6,831 bases of DNA. Origin: Ruminococcus sp. GTDB taxonomy: Bacteria > Bacillota > Clostridia > Oscillospirales > Ruminococcaceae. Within the stretch, counting starts at the first letter, position 1, and each line of letters begins with the position of its first letter. A model generated the notes under the pieces. That model was not told where the DNA came from. It saw only the letters and a list, made by a program, of their open reading frames with translations, and made no database searches. The stretch is taken from assembly GCA_024697705.1 (NCBI GenBank), contig JAILFF010000202.1:1-6831 (forward strand), in the 5' to 3' direction. Shown piece by piece: positions 1 through 4,256 of the stretch. Made by a program: the position numbers and the translations under genes.

Positions 1-2763
1 GTTATACGACTGCACCGTGGAATCGCCAAGGATATATACGGTCGTTCCGTTGGTTTCCGGTATCTCCTCGCTGCTCGGGTCATAGGGTACTGCATAAGGC
101 TCGTCGGTGAGCGTCAGGTTGATGTAATCAAGGTTCGGTCCGCCCGCGCCCGCTACCGTCGATACCATTTTTATTGTATTGATACCCTGTACAAGCGGAA
201 GAACTATGCCGAATTCCGTCCAGTTCGTCCACGCGCCTGTACCCGTGAAGGACTGCATCCAGCAGCGGTCATAATCGTTGTTGACGAATATCTTCATCTT
301 ACGGTCGTCGGAGGAGCCGTTGGCAAAGCGGATATGCGTCATGTAATTGCCTGTCTTTCCGACTTTTACGGTGAAGGTTATGCTGCTCGAATCGTTGTTG
401 TCAAGGTTTACATAGCCTTTTTCGCAGGTGTACCCGGAGTTGGTGGTCTCGATAACGCCCTGATCCCAGGTCTGATCCGCCGCGTAATAGTTTTCGCTGC
501 TGCTGATGATGTCCGATGTATCGTAAGCCTTTACGGTCATATAGTCCATGTTGGGACCGCCGTTAGAGGTGGAGGATTCCGTTTTGATGATATTCTTTCC
601 TGCTTTCAGCGGGATAGTAACGCTCGCTTCGCTCCAGTTCTCCCACGCGCCCGTACCGGGGAAATCAAGATAACGGGTGTCGGAGCTTCCGCTCGTGGTG
701 ATCTTGAGCGAGCGGCTGTCGGTCGCACCGTTGGCGTAACGGAATGTCAGGGTGTAATCGCCCGATTCGGGAACTTCTACCGTCCAGTTAACGTAGCTGC
801 CGACTGCGTTGTTAAAATTCCAGTAAGCCGAGCCCTCGAAGCCAAAATGGTCTGTCTCGGACCAGCCGTCGTAGCCTTCGGCATCAACGGCGAAATAACG
901 GGAGGGGTAAGTGGTTTGCCCGGCGCCGTTTTCCGTAACATTCACTTTCAGCCCTGCAAGGTAGTCCCTTATCATGCCGACGTCTTCGTCATTTACGGAA
1001 TAATCGCCGTTAAGATCGGCAAGCTTTTGCTGTACTTCTGTGAAGGCGGACGGGGTTTTCGCTATGCGGGCAGCCATTACCATATCGAAAGCGTCTATAT
1101 TGCCGTCCTGATTCACATCGCCGTAAGGCAGGTCTATCGGTCCGAGCACGATATCATCGGGAGATTTCTCGGTCTTTTCAGCCTTCCAGTTCTGGCATTT
1201 GCTGAAAGACATACCCCACTGCTGAACGTTTGCGCCGTTCGACTTGCTTGCGGAGGCAGTCTCGACAAAGCAGGCATCTCTCGAAGAGCGCGTCGAAATG
1301 TAGTAGGAGCCGTCGCCAAGCTTCGTGAATTGGAACAGCATCATGCTGTCGCTGCCCGAATACGGAACGAGCTCGATATTTCCGCCCGAGTCGCCCGACA
1401 TGGCTTTCAAGACGTAGTTTTCATCGGCAGCGGAACGCACATAATAATATGTCGTGCCGTTGGCGAAGGGCGTAAGCTTCCACTTCTGATTGTTCTGCCC
1501 GTTCGATTCCCACTGCTGGATATTGGCGCCCGTTTCCATCTTGCCGCCGTCAACGTCCATAACGAGACCGCTGTTTACGTTCTTGAACGTGTAATAGGTG
1601 TCGGTGTCCATTTCGGTATCGCCGAGCTTCATAAGACCCGCCACCAGTTCGGCGTTTTTCTTGGCGCCCTTTGCGCTCTGATGCAGGTCGTCGCCCGAAG
1701 CATAATAATCGTTCATGGCGTCATATCCGCCGATGCTGAAACCGAAATCCTGCCATGCGTTGAAGAGATCGACGACCTGAACATTCTGCTCTTTGCCGAT
1801 AGTATCGAGCTGACCGCCGAACCATCTGCCTGTCAGTCGCGGGGAACGGCTGTAATCGCCGTGTCTTCCCTGCTGCTTGACGAGAATGACGTTCATGCCC
1901 TTGGCTTTAGCTTCCTTGACCATGTTCGTCACGACGCTGTAATACTCGTCGGCGTTTGAATAATTCGTGTCATTGATTCCGATCGAGATGATGTAATAAT
2001 CTCCCGCCTTGCCGTAGGTCTTTATCGGAGTGAACTGACCGTCCTGATAAAAGCCCTTGGCGTACTGACCGCTCGAAGCCTGATTGCGGACTTCAAAAAC
2101 GTTGGTATTTACATATTCGTTAAGATACTGTCCCCAGCCGTGCTGTGCGGTATCGGGGGTGTTGTAGTAGTTAGCAACGGTCGAGTCGCCGCAGATCCAG
2201 ATAGTCGGCTTCATTTCGCCTGTCGTGTTCAGCTGAGTGATCTCGATGGCAGAGATAGAATACTCCCTGTTATTCATACCCGCGACCGCCGCGATGTTCA
2301 GCTGTCCGTCCGTAACGGGTACCTGAATAGTCTCGCGGGCGTTGTTGCCGGTAAGGTTTATCATCTGAGCCATACCCTCGACCATGATCGTAGTACGCGG
2401 GCTGTTGCCTGTGATCACGGTCAGCTGATAAAGACCCCTCGGCAGATCGACATTGAACGTACCTCCCGTGAATTTTACCGCGTCGGAGTACGCACCCGAT
2501 CCACCCGCGCTTACATTGGCAACGCTGCCCGAAAAGCCGTAGCCCCGCGAGTTGTTATAGCCGTCGTATGCGGAAACGCCCGTATATCCGCTTGCCGCTC
2601 CGTTCCCTCCGAGATCGAATTTCCAGTTTGCAGTCGCCGCATGAGCATTTATCGCCGTACCCGGCACAGCGCCCGAGAATGTCGAAAGCGCCATTAATGC
2701 GGAAGTCACGCCGCTGAGGACTTTTGACCTCCGTGTCGCTTTCTTTCTGTGAAACAGATTCAT
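1..2763 (-). CDS. Secreted dockerin-containing bi-catalytic SGNH esterase (CE12-like, probable rhamnogalacturonan acetylesterase), partial at 3' end
   Basis: The frame runs 921 codons from ATG 2763-2761 and is still open at base 1. GGAGG lies 7 nt before the ATG. Residues 1-42 are a signal peptide: basic start (HRKKATRRSK), hydrophobic core, probable cleavage after INAHA. Then: beta-rich module about 46-178 starting NWKFDLGG; SGNH esterase about 187-380 with GDST (nucleophile Ser194), NQASSG block, GIND (Asn264) and DDLH (Asp358/His361); ricin-type CBM13 about 389-529 with QQW/QKW/QNW motifs; dockerin about 547-606 with calcium loops at 549-560 and 583-594; two CBM35/CBM6-like modules about 623-745 and 758-883; Ser/Pro/Glu linker; a second esterase start at 910 with GDST (Ser915). 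Family knowledge: CE12 enzymes of this type remove acetyl groups from rhamnogalacturonan or xylan, CBM35 often binds uronic acids, and dockerins attach enzymes to cellulosomal scaffoldins. The exact substrate is inferred. Truncation is due to the window edge only. Confidence 0.92.
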   Translation of the reverse strand, partial: MNLFHRKKATRRSKVLSGVTSALMALSTFSGAVPGTAINAHAATANWKFDLGGNGAASGYTGVSAYDGYNNSRGYGFSGSVANVSAGGSGAYSDAVKFTGGTFNVDLPRGLYQLTVITGNSPRTTIMVEGMAQMINLTGNNARETIQVPVTDGQLNIAAVAGMNNREYSISAIEITQLNTTGEMKPTIWICGDSTVANYYNTPDTAQHGWGQYLNEYVNTNVFEVRNQASSGQYAKGFYQDGQFTPIKTYGKAGDYYIISIGINDTNYSNADEYYSVVTNMVKEAKAKGMNVILVKQQGRHGDYSRSPRLTGRWFGGQLDTIGKEQNVQVVDLFNAWQDFGFSIGGYDAMNDYYASGDDLHQSAKGAKKNAELVAGLMKLGDTEMDTDTYYTFKNVNSGLVMDVDGGKMETGANIQQWESNGQNNQKWKLTPFANGTTYYYVRSAADENYVLKAMSGDSGGNIELVPYSGSDSMMLFQFTKLGDGSYYISTRSSRDACFVETASASKSNGANVQQWGMSFSKCQNWKAEKTEKSPDDIVLGPIDLPYGDVNQDGNIDAFDMVMAARIAKTPSAFTEVQQKLADLNGDYSVNDEDVGMIRDYLAGLKVNVTENGAGQTTYPSRYFAVDAEGYDGWSETDHFGFEGSAYWNFNNAVGSYVNWTVEVPESGDYTLTFRYANGATDSRSLKITTSGSSDTRYLDFPGTGAWENWSEASVTIPLKAGKNIIKTESSTSNGGPNMDYMTVKAYDTSDIISSSENYYAADQTWDQGVIETTNSGYTCEKGYVNLDNNDSSSITFTVKVGKTGNYMTHIRFANGSSDDRKMKIFVNNDYDRCWMQSFTGTGAWTNWTEFGIVLPLVQGINTIKMVSTVAGAGGPNLDYINLTLTDEPYAVPYDPSSEEIPETNGTTVYILGDSTVQSYN

Positions 2764-2770
2764 TAAAATA

Positions 2771-2775
2771 CCTCC
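2771..2775 (-). promoter_or_regulatory. Ribosome binding site of the esterase gene
   Basis: On the minus strand GGAGG lies 7 nt upstream of ATG 2763-2761. This fixes the esterase start: the codons from there encode a proper signal peptide, whereas the overlapping minus-strand frame opening at 2800 has no such site and no signal peptide. Confidence 0.85.
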
Positions 2776-2819
2776 ATTCAAAACTTGCACGTTTGTTCAC
2801 AGCTCAAACCATTATTTTA

Positions 2820-2849
2820 ATTATATCATATAACATATTCGCTTGTCAA
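2820..2849 (-). promoter_or_regulatory. Consensus sigma-A promoter of the esterase gene with extended -10
   Basis: Reading the minus strand, a perfect TTGACA -35 box (2849-2844) is followed after 18 nt by a perfect TATAAT -10 box (2825-2820). The -10 is preceded by TG plus one base (2828-2826), making an extended -10. Transcription would start near 2813, leaving a leader of about 50 nt before the start codon. Both hexamers match the housekeeping consensus exactly, so basal expression should be high unless a repressor acts; no operator overlapping the boxes is obvious. Confidence 0.85.
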
Positions 2850-2956
2850 CCCATGTTTTCAAAAAAAGGTGGATTATTTGCATATTTTTATTGCGTCGGT
2901 AATATTTTTGTTGTTACAGACTGCCAAAGAAAAGTCAGCGACGATCGCTTAGAATT

Positions 2957-2978
2957 CATATATTGTTAACAATATGTG
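2957..2978. repeat. Near-perfect 22-bp palindrome, possible operator
   Basis: Bases 2960-2975 read ATATTGTTAACAATAT, a perfect 16-bp palindrome. Past one mismatched pair (2959/2976) the next two pairs (CA and TG) match again, giving 22 bp with a single mismatch. It lies about 110 bp upstream of the esterase -35 box. It has no following T-run and is AT-rich, so a protein-binding site is more likely than a terminator. The binding factor is unknown. Confidence 0.45.
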
Positions 2979-3064
2979 TTATATAGTGCTTCAGAAGACC
3001 GTACCGCAGTTAGTTTTCAAATCGGTCATACGGTAGTGATAAAGGCTTCACATCTGTGAACCAA

Positions 3065-3104
3065 CAAGAAAAGCAAAACGGCAGATGCGCAAAAACATCT
3101 GCCG
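3065..3104 (-). terminator. Rho-independent terminator of the importer operon
   Basis: On the minus strand, just downstream of the ATPase stop codon, a perfect 9-bp stem CGGCAGATG / CATCTGCCG (3104-3096 and 3087-3079) encloses an 8-nt loop and is followed at once by a T-rich run, TTTTGCTTTTCTT. A smaller inverted repeat (CCGAC/GTCGG, 3105-3116) sits between the stop codon and this stem. It should end the importer transcript and insulate the esterase gene. Confidence 0.87.
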
Positions 3105-3122
3105 CCGACCTGTCGGAAGTAG

Positions 3123-4256
3123 TCATTTCCTTCCGGATCTTTTCTTTTTCGTTTTTTCGGGTTCCCTGCTGTTTTTAATAACGCTTTTGAACCTGTTCCT
3201 GCAGTTCTCGAAGCTGTGTTCGGTCGAAGCCGAAGCATTGTTCACGATAGCCGCCGAGACCTCGTCGCCGTCCGTCATCGGGTCGAATTTCTCGCCGCCG
3301 TAGGTCGCTTTGAGAACTATGCTTTCGTCGGTCTCGGAAAGCTCCGCCATAACGCTTATCGGGAAAACATCATTCCGAATCGCTATGTTCTGCGTTAGCG
3401 CTTCTTCAAAGACAAGCTGCAAATTGTGTATCGTCCTGTCGGAAAGCATATTATCCCTTGCGAAGGTCTCAAGCTGTGCCGAGCAGTTGATAAAATCGAA
3501 ATCCGCGCTTTCTATCGTGAGCGGCAGCTGTTTGAGCCGCTTGATGAATATGCGCGTCTTCTCCTTTACGGGATTATCGAAGATCTGCTCGGGCGTGCCT
3601 TCCTCGTAGATGCCGCCCTCGTCCATGTAGAAAACGCGGGTGGATACGTCTCGGGCGAAATTCATCTCGTGAGTAACGATCATCATTGTCATGCCGTCCC
3701 GCGCAAGTCCGCGAATTACCTGCAAGACCTCGCCGACCATTGTCGGGTCGAGCGCGGAGGTAGGCTCATCAAAGAGTATCATTTCGGGCTTCATCGCGAT
3801 AGCCCGCGCTATTGCCACACGCTGCTTTTGTCCGCCCGAAAGCTCGTCGGGGAAGTTCAGCGCCTTTTCCGCAAGACCTACTCTCTTGAGCAGCTCCATG
3901 CCCTCATCATACGCCTCCTGCCTGCTTTTACCAAGCAGCTTGATCGGCGCTGCCATGATGTTCTCGATGATATTCAGGTTCGAGAACAGGTTGAACGACT
4001 GAAACACCATGCCCATTTTCTGCCTTATGTGTTCCATTTTGCATTTCGAGTCGGTGATGACCTCGCCGTCGAATGTGACCGTTCCCGACGTCGGCTTTTC
4101 AAGCTGATTCAGACAGCGAAGAAGCGTCGATTTTCCCGTGCCCGAAGGACCGATTATCGAGATAACGTCGCCCTTGTTGATCTCGGCGTTTACGTCTTCA
4201 AGGGGCGTTACGTTCGGGTATTCTTTTCGCAGATGTTCGATCTTTATCATACTCAT
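3123..4256 (-). CDS. Polar amino-acid ABC transporter ATPase with C-terminal RsbW/GHKL-like extension
   Basis: The 377-residue protein is the cytoplasmic motor of the importer encoded just upstream. Residues 1-242 are a GlnQ/HisP-type ATPase with every key motif: Walker A GPSGTGKST (36-44), Q-loop Gln86, signature LSGGQ (139-143), Walker B ILFDEP with catalytic Glu164, D-loop SALD (167-170) and switch His196. GlnQ proteins normally end near residue 240-250; this one has about 130 more. Residues about 247-361 recall RsbW-type HATPase domains: DFDF strand, FEEALTQN (283-290) at the N-box, GGEKFDP (320-326) at the G1 region. The usual N-box Asn and G1 Asp are missing, so it may not bind ATP. The last 17 residues are very basic (KTKKKRSGRK end). 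The start ATG overlaps the permease stop as ATGA, with GGGGG about 10 nt upstream, implying translational coupling. The terminator follows. Substrate class is inferred from family; the extension assignment is tentative. Confidence 0.93.
   Translation of the reverse strand: MSMIKIEHLRKEYPNVTPLEDVNAEINKGDVISIIGPSGTGKSTLLRCLNQLEKPTSGTVTFDGEVITDSKCKMEHIRQKMGMVFQSFNLFSNLNIIENIMAAPIKLLGKSRQEAYDEGMELLKRVGLAEKALNFPDELSGGQKQRVAIARAIAMKPEMILFDEPTSALDPTMVGEVLQVIRGLARDGMTMMIVTHEMNFARDVSTRVFYMDEGGIYEEGTPEQIFDNPVKEKTRIFIKRLKQLPLTIESADFDFINCSAQLETFARDNMLSDRTIHNLQLVFEEALTQNIAIRNDVFPISVMAELSETDESIVLKATYGGEKFDPMTDGDEVSAAIVNNASASTEHSFENCRNRFKSVIKNSREPEKTKKKRSGRK

Larger units (their letters stand above)
2764..3122. 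other. Intergenic region between importer operon and esterase gene
   Basis: This stretch of 359 bases has no convincing gene on either strand. It holds, from right to left, the importer's terminator hairpin (3104-3065), a short inverted repeat TTCACA-TC-TGTGAA (3047-3060), a long AT-rich palindrome (2957-2978), the esterase promoter (2849-2820) and its ribosome binding site (2775-2771). Base composition is clearly more AT-rich than the flanking genes. A small inverted repeat AGCGA-CGA-TCGCT also occurs at 2937-2949. Short open frames here lack ribosome binding sites and overlap the control signals. Confidence 0.7.

Noticed and set aside
334..1959. Long plus-strand open frame of 541 codons
   Set aside because: It is antisense to the esterase frame, whose translation shows clear domains and motifs. 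The plus-strand product has no recognisable motif and no ribosome binding site; it arises from codon bias on the opposite strand.
2555..2800. Minus-strand 81-codon frame overlapping the esterase start
   Set aside because: It is in a different frame from the esterase, lacks a ribosome binding site and gives a low-complexity basic product; the GGAGG at 2775-2771 serves the ATG at 2763.
2724..2969. Plus-strand 81-codon frame across the intergenic region
   Set aside because: It runs over the esterase start, its ribosome binding site and its promoter, and shows no known domain.
3047..3060. Inverted repeat TTCACA-TC-TGTGAA as a CRP-like site
   Set aside because: The arms are short and inverted relative to the TGTGA-TCACA order of CRP, the site lies over 180 bp from the promoter, and no second copy is seen. 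It may be part of the terminator region.
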